From Synechococcaceae bacterium WBB_10_009 (GTDB taxonomy: Bacteria > Cyanobacteriota > Cyanobacteriia > PCC-6307 > Cyanobiaceae), in assembly GCA_010030955.1 (NCBI GenBank), contig RHBP01000040.1:1-12329 (forward strand): a stretch of 12,329 nt of DNA, in the 5' to 3' direction. Numbering within the stretch: the first letter of the stretch is position 1; every line of letters begins with the position of its first letter. A program made the position numbers and the translations under genes. Positions 5,667 to 12,041 of this stretch are shown piece after piece. The notes under the pieces are model-generated. The model was not told where the DNA came from. It searched no databases and saw only the letters and a list, made by a program, of their open reading frames with translations.

Positions 5667-6548
5667 TTGGCCACAGCTGGCGCCAGACTGGCCATCCGGC
5701 TGCTGCAGGACGCGGCCGAACGGGGTGAACTCGACCCCTGGGACGTGGATGTGATTGCCGTGGTGGACGGCTTCCTCGACCAGCTGCGCCAACGCATCGA
5801 GGTGCCGCGCCTGGTGGCGGCCATGGGCCACGGCGGCAGCTACGAACAGGATCTCGCCGAAACCAGCGAAGCCTTTCTGGCCGCCTCGATGCTGGTGAGC
5901 CTCAAGGCCGAAGTGCTGGAGGCCCACACCTTCCCGCCGGAGCCGGCCCTCGAGGACGACGTCAGCTACGACTTCGACGCCGAGGGCCAGGGCTGGCTGA
6001 TCAGCCCCGGGGTGGAGCTGCCGCGGCGGCCGGAGCGCCACCTGCTGCGGCGCCCCGTGGCGCCGCCCCCCCTGCAGCGGCCGGTGACCCTCGGCGAACT
6101 GATCCGCCAGCTCGAGGAGATCGCCGAGCGGCTGGAGCAAGAGGAGGGCAAGGTGCGCCAGCGGCAGCGCAGCAAACGCTTCAGTGATCGTGCGGTGATC
6201 GAGCAGGTGGCGGCGCTGGCCCACCGCGAAAAACTGCCGGAAACCACCGCCGCCCTGAGCCAATTCCTGCTGCAGCGGCCGGAGGCCCTGGAGTGGATGG
6301 CCTTCGACGCCCTGGTGGAGGCCTGGGCCGCCACCGCCCCCGCCGACCTCGACTGCGACCGGGTGGGGGTGTTCTGGGCGCTGTTGTTCCTCTGCTCCCA
6401 GGGCAAGGTGGAGCTGGAGCAGCAGGGCGGCCTGTTCGGCCCGCTGCAGCTCAAGCGGCTGCTGATCGAACAGGAGAGCGTGCAACTGCCGCTGCCCGCG
6501 GAGCTGGGGTCAGCTCGGGGGCCGTCTCGGCAGGCGGTTGCCGCCTGA
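5667..6548 (+). CDS. scpA: Segregation and condensation protein A (ScpA, kleisin)
   Basis: A 293-residue kleisin that bridges the SMC heads and, with ScpB, forms the bacterial condensin that organises and segregates the chromosome. The N-terminal helical domain is recognisable from LAIRLLQDAAERGELDPWDVDVIAVVDGFLDQL (about 8-40) and the following FLAASMLVSLKAEVL. A variable middle rich in R, E and P follows. The C-terminal winged helix is at about 210-275 (AFDALVEAWAA, VGVFWALLFLCSQGKVELEQ, FGPLQL). TTG 5667 is chosen because an in-frame TGA lies at 5661-5663 and no ATG or GTG precedes the conserved N-terminal helix. No scpB or smc gene is present here. The function looks unrelated to the neighbouring ndh genes. 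Confidence 0.92.
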   Translation: MATAGARLAIRLLQDAAERGELDPWDVDVIAVVDGFLDQLRQRIEVPRLVAAMGHGGSYEQDLAETSEAFLAASMLVSLKAEVLEAHTFPPEPALEDDVSYDFDAEGQGWLISPGVELPRRPERHLLRRPVAPPPLQRPVTLGELIRQLEEIAERLEQEEGKVRQRQRSKRFSDRAVIEQVAALAHREKLPETTAALSQFLLQRPEALEWMAFDALVEAWAATAPADLDCDRVGVFWALLFLCSQGKVELEQQGGLFGPLQLKRLLIEQESVQLPLPAELGSARGPSRQAVAA

Positions 6549-6558
6549 GGCCATTGCC

Positions 6559-6572
6559 TAGGGTGGCGCCAC
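6559..6572 (+). promoter_or_regulatory. Possible -10 box and overlapping palindrome before the sugar nucleotidyltransferase
   Basis: TAGGGT (6559-6564) fits TANNNT and is 30 bases before ATG 6595. The perfect 10-bp palindrome GTGGCGCCAC (6563-6572) overlaps its end and covers the likely transcription start, so it could be an operator. It is short enough to be chance in such GC-rich DNA. Confidence 0.3.
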
Positions 6573-6594
6573 TCACCGAAAGCAGACAGCGCCG

Positions 6595-7776
6595 ATGAAG
6601 GCGATGATCCTGGCGGCCGGGAAGGGGACCCGGGTGCGACCGATCACCCACACCATCCCCAAACCGATGATCCCCATCCTTCAGAAACCCGTGATGGAGT
6701 TTCTGTTGGAGCTGTTGAGGGAACACGGATTCACCGAAATCATGGTGAACGTGTCCCACCTGGCTGAGGAGATTGAGAACTACTTCCGCGATGGCCAGCG
6801 CTTTGGCGTGGAGATCGCCTACAGCTTTGAAGGCCGCATCGAAGACGGCGAACTGATCGGCGATGCCATGGGCTCCGCCGGTGGCCTCAAGAAGATCCAA
6901 ACCTTCCAGCGCTTCTTCGACGACACCTTTGTGGTGCTCTGCGGTGACGCCCTGATCGACCTCGACCTCAGCGAAGCGGTGCGGCGCCACAAGGCCAAGG
7001 GGGCCATGGCCAGCTTGATCACCAAGCGGGTGCCCCGGGAGCAGGTGAGCAGCTACGGCGTGGTGGTGACCGACGACGACGGCCGGGTGCGCTCCTTCCA
7101 GGAGAAGCCGGCGGTGGATGAGGCCGCCAGCGACATGATCAACACCGGCATCTACATCTTCGAGCCGGAGGTGCTCGACTACGTGCCCGCCGGTGTGGCC
7201 TTCGACATCGGCTCCGATTTGTTCCCGCGGCTGGTGGAGGACGGCGCCGCCTTCTACGCCCTGCCGATGGAATTTGAGTGGGTGGACATCGGCAAGGTGC
7301 CCGATTACTGGCAGGCGATCCGCAGCGTGCTGCAGGGGGATGTGCGGCAGGTGCAGATCCCCGGCAAGGAGGTGCGCCCGGGCATCTACGCCGGCCTCAA
7401 CGTGGCCGCCAACTGGGACAAGATCAAGGTGGAGGGTCCCATCTACGTGGGGGGCATGACCCGCATCGAAGACGGCGCCACGATCATCGGGCCGGCCATG
7501 ATCGGCCCCAGCTGCCACATCTGCGAGGGCGCCACGATCGACAACTCGATCATCTTCGACTACTCCCGCATCGGCCCCGGCGTGCGCCTGGTGGAGAAAT
7601 TGGTGTTCGGCCGTTATTGCGTCGACCGCAACGGCGACCACTTCGACCTGCAGGAAGCGGCGCTTGACTGGCTGATCACCGACGTGCGCCGGCAGGACCA
7701 CATCGCCCCGTCCCCCCAGCAGAAGGCCCTGGCCGAGCTGCTGGGCACCGACCTGGCGATCAGCAACGCGAGCTGA
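6595..7776 (+). CDS. Sugar-nucleotide pyrophosphorylase (mannose-1-phosphate guanylyltransferase-like)
   Basis: A 393-residue nucleotidyltransferase. The N-terminal Rossmann-type domain has the signature LAAGKGTRVRPITHTIPKPM (6-25), the metal-binding GDAL with D118, SYGVV (153-157), the EKP motif (170-172), NTGIYIFEP (183-191) and WVDIGKVPDYW (229-239). A C-terminal left-handed beta-helix of hexapeptide-like repeats covers about 277-345 (GPIYVGGMTRIEDGATIIGP and following). The enzyme joins an NTP and a sugar 1-phosphate to make an NDP-sugar and pyrophosphate. The layout fits GDP-mannose pyrophosphorylase-like proteins, but glucose or another sugar is possible; the substrate cannot be fixed from the sequence. 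The last 17 bases overlap the end of metF on the other strand. Confidence 0.9.
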   Translation: MKAMILAAGKGTRVRPITHTIPKPMIPILQKPVMEFLLELLREHGFTEIMVNVSHLAEEIENYFRDGQRFGVEIAYSFEGRIEDGELIGDAMGSAGGLKKIQTFQRFFDDTFVVLCGDALIDLDLSEAVRRHKAKGAMASLITKRVPREQVSSYGVVVTDDDGRVRSFQEKPAVDEAASDMINTGIYIFEPEVLDYVPAGVAFDIGSDLFPRLVEDGAAFYALPMEFEWVDIGKVPDYWQAIRSVLQGDVRQVQIPGKEVRPGIYAGLNVAANWDKIKVEGPIYVGGMTRIEDGATIIGPAMIGPSCHICEGATIDNSIIFDYSRIGPGVRLVEKLVFGRYCVDRNGDHFDLQEAALDWLITDVRRQDHIAPSPQQKALAELLGTDLAISNAS

Positions 7777-8671
7777 TTCCGGCGCGCTCCAGGATCAGGG
7801 GGATGCGCTCCTCCGCCTTGACAGCCATCAGGTGCACCCCCTGGGCCACGGCGGCGTAGCGGGCCACCTGCTCAGCCGCGATGCTGATCCCCTCATCGGC
7901 GGGGTCGGCGGCGGCGGCCAGGCGATCGATCACCGCCTGGGGGATGTTGGCTCCGGGCACGGCCCGGTTGATGAAGGCGGCGTTCTTGGCCGACTTCAGC
8001 AGAAACACCCCCGCCAACACCGGCAGCCCCAGGGGTCCGGTGATCTCGCCGACGAACCGCTTGAGGGCCTCCAGGTCCATCACCATCTGGGTCTGCAGGA
8101 AGCGGGCGCCGGCCTCCTGCTTGCGCAGGATGCGGCTCTTGAGCCCGCTCCAACTGGGGCTCTGGGGGTCGGCGGCGGCACCGGCAAACAGGGCCGTGGG
8201 GCCATCCGGCAGCTCACCGCTGACCGGATCCTCGCCGCGGTTGAAGGCGCTCACCTGCTGCAGCAGACGCACGGATTCCAGCTCATTCACCGGCCGCACC
8301 TCGGGCTGATCGCCGGCGCGCACCGGGTCGCCGGTGAGGCACAGCAGGTTGCGGATGCCGAGGGCATGGGCCCCCAGCAGCTCCGCCTGGAGGCCGATGC
8401 GGTTGCGATCGCGGCAGGCCAACTGCCACACCGGCTCGATGCCCGCCTCCAGCAGCAGCTTGCACACCGCCAGGCTGCTCATGCGCATCACGGCGCGGCT
8501 GCCATCGGTGACATTCAACGCATGCACCAGGCCCTTGAGCTGGCGGGCATGGGCCAAGGTGCGGCTCACATCCCCGCCCCGGGGCGGCATCACCTCCGCG
8601 GTGATGGCGAAGGAGCCCACCTCCAATGCCTGCTGCAGCCGCAAAACGCCCGACTCGAATCGGCCCATCAT
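7760..8671 (-). CDS. metF: Methylenetetrahydrofolate reductase
   Basis: A 303-residue TIM-barrel flavoprotein that reduces 5,10-methylene-THF to 5-methyl-THF, the methyl donor for methionine synthesis. Visible motifs are ITAEVMPPRGGD with the catalytic-type E26, NVTDGSRAVMRMSSLAVCKLL, ACRDRNRIGLQAELLGAHALGIRNLLCLTGDP, FLQTQMVMD and GVFLLKSAKNA. The length matches the short bacterial MetF without a regulatory domain. The start is one of two adjacent ATGs (8671 or 8668); a TTG at 8713 would add 14 residues (LTVGRLASAAPWL) that look like translated upstream DNA. The gene is divergent from the pedR-like gene across a 60-bp gap. Its stop codon lies inside the 3' end of the sugar nucleotidyltransferase gene, leaving no room for separate terminators. 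Confidence 0.93.
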   Translation of the reverse strand: MMGRFESGVLRLQQALEVGSFAITAEVMPPRGGDVSRTLAHARQLKGLVHALNVTDGSRAVMRMSSLAVCKLLLEAGIEPVWQLACRDRNRIGLQAELLGAHALGIRNLLCLTGDPVRAGDQPEVRPVNELESVRLLQQVSAFNRGEDPVSGELPDGPTALFAGAAADPQSPSWSGLKSRILRKQEAGARFLQTQMVMDLEALKRFVGEITGPLGLPVLAGVFLLKSAKNAAFINRAVPGANIPQAVIDRLAAAADPADEGISIAAEQVARYAAVAQGVHLMAVKAEERIPLILERAGISSRC

Positions 8672-8701
8672 CAACCAAGGGGCAGCGCTCGCCAGCCTGC
8701 C

Positions 8702-8707
8702 TACAGT
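8702..8707 (+). promoter_or_regulatory. Possible -10 box for the PedR-like gene
   Basis: TACAGT fits TANNNT. It is preceded by TGCC, as is the ndhF1 box, and has 24 bases between it and ATG 8732. The 60-bp gap must also hold the metF promoter, for which I see no clear -10 box. Confidence 0.35.
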
Positions 8708-8731
8708 GAGCAAGAAGGCCTAGAGGCAGTG

Positions 8732-9007
8732 ATGTCCGAGCTGGGAGACCTCAGCCACCAGCGCATGGAGCTCTCGGAGCGGGAACTGGAAATCATTGAA
8801 CTGGTGGCCCAGGGGCTCACCAACCAGGAGATCGGCGAACAGCTGATGATCAGCAAGCGCACGGTGGACAACCACGTGAGCAACGTGTTCACCAAAACCG
8901 GCGCCAAAAACCGCGTGGCCCTGCTGAATTGGGCCATGGACCACGGCAAGATCTGCCGCGACGGCTTCAACTGCTGCAGCCTTCCCCAGGACGGGCCCCA
9001 GCGCTGA
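8732..9007 (+). CDS. pedR: PedR-like LuxR-type redox regulator
   Basis: A 91-residue protein made almost only of a GerE/LuxR helix-turn-helix: LSERELEIIELVAQGLTNQE (14-33), IGEQLMISKRTVDNHVSNVF (34-53) and TKTGAKNRVALLNWA (54-68). No receiver domain is present. The C-terminal tail has three cysteines, C75, C81 and C82 (KICRDGFNCCSLP). Size and layout match PedR (Synechocystis Ssl0564), whose tail cysteine is a target of thioredoxin, so that DNA binding follows photosynthetic electron transport. ATG 8732 is preferred over the adjacent GTG 8729. The frame is open far upstream (to about 7832), but that stretch is antisense to metF. Its last 41 bases, including the codons for C81 and C82, overlap the end of the CYTH gene on the other strand. 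Confidence 0.9.
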   Translation: MSELGDLSHQRMELSERELEIIELVAQGLTNQEIGEQLMISKRTVDNHVSNVFTKTGAKNRVALLNWAMDHGKICRDGFNCCSLPQDGPQR

Positions 9008-9512
9008 GCCCCAACGCCTCCAGCCAGGGTTGCTGCTCCTGCGCAACCCAGCTGGCGAAGGGCCGTTGCGCCAGGGCGGCGTTGCTGAATTGGCCGTGGG
9101 CGGTGATCTCCAAGCTGCACCAGGGGGGCAGCGCAATCCCCTGGTCGGCCCGCTCCAATTCCACCTCGGCGATCACCAGCGGCGCATTGGCGCCGCTGAA
9201 CACATCGAGCACCCAATCGCCACCGGGCAACGCCAGGCCATGGCGCTGCTTGCAGACGCGGGCGCCGCTGCGCTCCAGCAACGCCTCGGCATCCGCCGGC
9301 GGGATGGCGTACTCAAACTCGTGGCGGGCGAAGCCGAAGGCCGGGACCTTGAGGGTCAACCAGGCCCCATCCGCCCCGTCGCTGCGCACCCGCAGGGTGA
9401 GCCCATCGGCGGCCCCGGCCAGGTAGCCCTGCTGCAGCTCACGGCTCCAGCGCACCAGGGGCCGCCAGGCCTCCCCGCACACCAGAAAACGGCGTTCGAT
9501 CTCCAGGGCCAT
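8967..9512 (-). CDS. CYTH-domain protein (triphosphate tunnel metalloenzyme family)
   Basis: A 181-residue single CYTH domain, an eight-stranded tunnel barrel that binds triphosphate and metal; members hydrolyse inorganic triphosphate or thiamine triphosphate or make cAMP. The N-terminal signature is EIERR (4-8), i.e. ExExR instead of the usual ExExK. Other expected charged residues are present: R41 and R43 (TLRVR), K55 (LTLKV), R63, E65 and E67 (RHEFEY), K88 and R90, D103 (LDVF), and E116, E118 and E120 (AEVELE). Tripolyphosphatase activity is the most likely function from the family, not shown here. ATG 9512 is taken since the motif must be near the N terminus; the open frame upstream to 9746 lies inside nadK. 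It begins 20 bp after nadK and looks like the last gene of the ndh operon. Confidence 0.87.
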   Translation of the reverse strand: MALEIERRFLVCGEAWRPLVRWSRELQQGYLAGAADGLTLRVRSDGADGAWLTLKVPAFGFARHEFEYAIPPADAEALLERSGARVCKQRHGLALPGGDWVLDVFSGANAPLVIAEVELERADQGIALPPWCSLEITAHGQFSNAALAQRPFASWVAQEQQPWLEALGLSAGARPGEGCSS

Positions 9513-9532
9513 CGCTGAGGGGCGCGCGGGGG

Positions 9533-10447
9533 TCAGTTCGGGGAGGGCTCCGCAGCGGTGAGGCTGCCGGCCCAGTGCAGTTTGCGGGTGAGGCTGCGGT
9601 AATAGGAGGGGCTCTGCTCCAGCAGCACCATCAGGGCGGCGTGGGGAGCGCGGCCCACCCGGCAGCGGTCGCCAGGCTCCAGCACGCAGGCGTGGGCACC
9701 ATCCTTCCAGAGCCGCACCTTGCGGTTGGCTTCCCCCAAGGGCCACACCGCCAGCTGCGCCCGGGGCGGCACCACCAGGGGCCGGCTGGAGAGGCTCATG
9801 GCACAGATGGGATTCACCACAATCGCCTCCACCCCCGGGTGAAGGATCGGCCCGCCGGCGGCCATTGAGTAGCCCGTGGAGCCGGTGGCGGTGGCGATGA
9901 TCAGACCATCACCGCGGTACTGGTCCACCACCTCGCCATCAATCTCCAGCTCCAGCACGCAGGTGGGGGCCTCCGCCTCGATGCCGGGGCGGAAGTAGAC
10001 GTCGTTGAGGGCCGTGTGCACCGTCTCGGTGCCGTCGATGCGGGCCTCCAGCATCATGCGCCGCTCCAGGGCGAAGCGGTCGTGCCGCAGGCGCTGCCAG
10101 AGGTCATCCAGGGGATCGCCATCGCCAGCGGCCTGGCTGAGCAACTTGCGCTCCTGGGCCAGGAAGCCGAAGTGGCCGCCCACGTTGAAGCTGAGGATCG
10201 GCACATCAAGGGGCGCGAGGTGCCGCGCGGCCCCCAGCACCGTGCCGTCGCCCCCCAGCACCACCGCCAGGTCGGGGGGGTGGCCCTCATCCGCCAGCAG
10301 GCCCGGGAAGGGGTTGGCGCTGGCGCCACTCATGGCCACCGCCACGGCCACCCCCTGCCCCCGCAGGCTCTCGGCGCAGCGGCGGGCCTGGCGCAGGGCC
10401 GCCTGGCTGGCGGCCCGGTGAATCAACCAGACGGACTCGAGCCGCAT
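9533..10447 (-). CDS. nadK: NAD kinase
   Basis: A 304-residue cytoplasmic enzyme that phosphorylates NAD(H) to NADP(H). The diagnostic GGDGT motif is at 65-69 with the catalytic-type D67. NVGGHFGFLA (88-97), ALNDV (146-150), YRGDGLIIATATGSTGYS (177-194) and the glycine-rich AGGPILHPG follow in the usual order. The length is typical. Cyanobacteria usually carry two NAD kinases; which one this is cannot be told here. It lies 27 bp downstream of ndhE in the same direction, so it is probably co-transcribed with the NDH-1 genes, and the CYTH gene follows 20 bp later. ATG 10447 directly precedes the first beta strand (ESVWLIHR). Confidence 0.96.
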   Translation of the reverse strand: MRLESVWLIHRAASQAALRQARRCAESLRGQGVAVAVAMSGASANPFPGLLADEGHPPDLAVVLGGDGTVLGAARHLAPLDVPILSFNVGGHFGFLAQERKLLSQAAGDGDPLDDLWQRLRHDRFALERRMMLEARIDGTETVHTALNDVYFRPGIEAEAPTCVLELEIDGEVVDQYRGDGLIIATATGSTGYSMAAGGPILHPGVEAIVVNPICAMSLSSRPLVVPPRAQLAVWPLGEANRKVRLWKDGAHACVLEPGDRCRVGRAPHAALMVLLEQSPSYYRSLTRKLHWAGSLTAAEPSPN

Positions 10448-10474
10448 GGGGACGGGTAACTGCCCCCAGCCTGC

Positions 10475-10804
10475 CTACCAACGCAGCAGGTTGAAACGCT
10501 CCATGTCCACCGTTTCACGGTTCCGATACAGGGAGAGCAGGATCGCCAGGCCCACGGCCGCCTCAGCGGCCGCCACGGTGATCACGAAAATGGCAAACAC
10601 CTGGCCGCGGATCAACTGGCCATCGATGTAGCTCGAGAAGGCCATCAGGTTGATGTTCACGGCATTGAGCATCAGCTCAATGCTCATCAGCACCCGCACC
10701 GCGTTGCGGCTGTTGATCAAGCCCCAGACGCCCGTGCAGAACAGGATCGCCGCCAGGGCCAGGTAGGCCTGCAGGGGCACGGCGGTGGGCAGCTCAAGGG
10801 TCAT
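10475..10804 (-). CDS. ndhE: NAD(P)H-quinone oxidoreductase subunit 4L (NdhE)
   Basis: A 109-residue membrane subunit, the NuoK homologue of NDH-1, with three membrane segments (about 12-30, 34-57, 66-92). The two conserved membrane glutamates of the proton path are seen as E43 (MSIELMLNAVNINL) and E81 (VAAAEAAVGLAI). The length is normal for the family. Its ATG overlaps the ndhG stop codon in ATGA, which suggests translational coupling. Confidence 0.97.
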   Translation of the reverse strand: MTLELPTAVPLQAYLALAAILFCTGVWGLINSRNAVRVLMSIELMLNAVNINLMAFSSYIDGQLIRGQVFAIFVITVAAAEAAVGLAILLSLYRNRETVDMERFNLLRW

Positions 10805-11403
10805 GGGTTGGTCTTCTCCAGCAGCAGGGGGGTGCGGGACTTTTCAATCAGGCCCTGGTCGGCGGGCTCACCGGTGGCGATGTCAGCGCTGAACACATCG
10901 CGGCGGGCCAGCACAATGGCGCCGATCATGGCCATCAGCAGCAGCACCGACGCCAGCTCAAACGGCAGCAGGTAATCGCTGAACAGGTGTTCGCCGATGC
11001 GGATCGTGGCCTCTTCGCCCACGGGGGTGGGGCCGGGGGTGGCCCAGGGGGTGGTGAAGGCCACCCGCAGCAGCAGGGTGAACAGGCCGGCGCACACCGC
11101 TCCGGAGAGCAGGCGGCGCACGGCCAGGCCGGGGATCGCCGCCAGGTTTTCCTGTTTGTTCACGAGCATGATCGCGAACAGGATCAGCACGTTCACGGCA
11201 CCCACATACACGAGCACCTGGGCCGCCGCCACAAAGCTGGCGTTGAGCAGCAGATACAGACCCGCCACCGACAGGAACACCCCGCCCAGCAAAAAGGCGG
11301 AATACACGATGTTGGGCAGCAGCACCACACCCAGGGCACCGATGGCCACGGCGGCCGAGAGGGCCACGAAGCAGATCAGCTGGGTGGAGGAGGCGATCGT
11401 CAT
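10801..11403 (-). CDS. ndhG: NAD(P)H-quinone oxidoreductase subunit 6 (NdhG)
   Basis: A 200-residue membrane subunit, the NuoJ homologue of NDH-1, with about five membrane segments. The best conserved part is the third, AAQVLVYVGAVNVLILFAIMLVN (about 60-82), preceded by GLYLLLNASFVA. The C-terminal tail is hydrophilic (RRDVFSADIATGEPADQG). It overlaps ndhI upstream and ndhE downstream by four bases each (ATGA), typical of a tightly coupled operon. Confidence 0.97.
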   Translation of the reverse strand: MTIASSTQLICFVALSAAVAIGALGVVLLPNIVYSAFLLGGVFLSVAGLYLLLNASFVAAAQVLVYVGAVNVLILFAIMLVNKQENLAAIPGLAVRRLLSGAVCAGLFTLLLRVAFTTPWATPGPTPVGEEATIRIGEHLFSDYLLPFELASVLLLMAMIGAIVLARRDVFSADIATGEPADQGLIEKSRTPLLLEKTNP

Positions 11404-12017
11404 TCGGGGGACTCCTCAACGGCTGCGGGTTCGGATTTTGGCAGGGTTTCCAGCACCTGGGCCGGCAGCTGGCCAGCCCGGGGGCGGTTGGGGTCGACGC
11501 CGTGGGGGTCCATCTCGCCCTTTGGCAGGTAGGCCAGCTCCCGCAGGGGCAGCACGGCCGGATCGCTGGTGACGCTGGTGGGCAGCCGCCCCAGGGCGAC
11601 GTTGTCGTAGTTGAGGCTGTGGCGGTCAAAGGCCGCCAGCTCGTATTCCTCCGTCATCGAGAGGCAGTTGGTGGGGCAGTACTCCACGCAGTTGCCGCAG
11701 AAGATGCACACCCCGAAATCGATCGAGTAGTTGCGCAGCTCCTTTTTCTTGGTGGCCTTGTTCATCACCCAATCCACCACCGGCAGGTTGATCGGGCAAA
11801 CGCGCACACACACCTCACAGGCGATGCACTTGTCGAACTCGTAGTGAATGCGGCCCCGGTAGCGCTCGGAAGGGATGAGCTTTTCGTAGGGGTACTGCAC
11901 CGTGATCGGCCGGCGGCGCAGGTGATCGAAGGTGACCGACAGGCCCTGGGCGAGGTAATTGGCGGCACCCACCGCATCGCGGGTGTAATCGCCGACTTGT
12001 TTGAGGAACCCGAACAT
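11400..12017 (-). CDS. ndhI: NAD(P)H-quinone oxidoreductase subunit I (NdhI), 4Fe-4S protein
   Basis: A 205-residue peripheral subunit of NDH-1 carrying two 4Fe-4S clusters that pass electrons toward plastoquinone. The two ferredoxin motifs are complete: C64, C67, C70, C74 (CIACEVCVRVCP) and C104, C107, C110, C114 (CIFCGNCVEYCP). The N terminus (MFGFLKQVGDYTRDAVGAAN) and the following amphipathic helix are as expected, and the C-terminal tail after about residue 165 is rich in P and E and not conserved. It starts 24 bp after ndhA and ends in a four-base overlap with ndhG. Confidence 0.98.
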   Translation of the reverse strand: MFGFLKQVGDYTRDAVGAANYLAQGLSVTFDHLRRRPITVQYPYEKLIPSERYRGRIHYEFDKCIACEVCVRVCPINLPVVDWVMNKATKKKELRNYSIDFGVCIFCGNCVEYCPTNCLSMTEEYELAAFDRHSLNYDNVALGRLPTSVTSDPAVLPLRELAYLPKGEMDPHGVDPNRPRAGQLPAQVLETLPKSEPAAVEESPE

Positions 12018-12041
12018 GGTGGGGAGGGCGATGGGTGGCGG

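Noticed and set aside
6451..7701. 416-residue open frame on the minus strand opposite the sugar nucleotidyltransferase
   Set aside because: Antisense shadow of a conserved gene, rich in H, G, V and A with no known motif.
8405..8412. GCGATCGC, the HIP1 octamer of many cyanobacteria
   Set aside because: Only one copy seen, about what chance predicts for this base composition, so the genome is not HIP1-rich in this window.
8672..8713. TTG start at 8713 for metF
   Set aside because: It adds residues without similarity to MetF and uses most of the promoter gap; two ATGs follow at the expected place.
7832..8731. Upstream extension of the PedR-like frame, giving a 391-residue product
   Set aside because: The extra 300 residues are antisense to metF and have no domain; the LuxR-type part is complete from ATG 8732.
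9513..9746. Upstream extension of the CYTH frame
   Set aside because: It lies inside nadK; the CYTH signature must be near the N terminus, which ATG 9512 provides.
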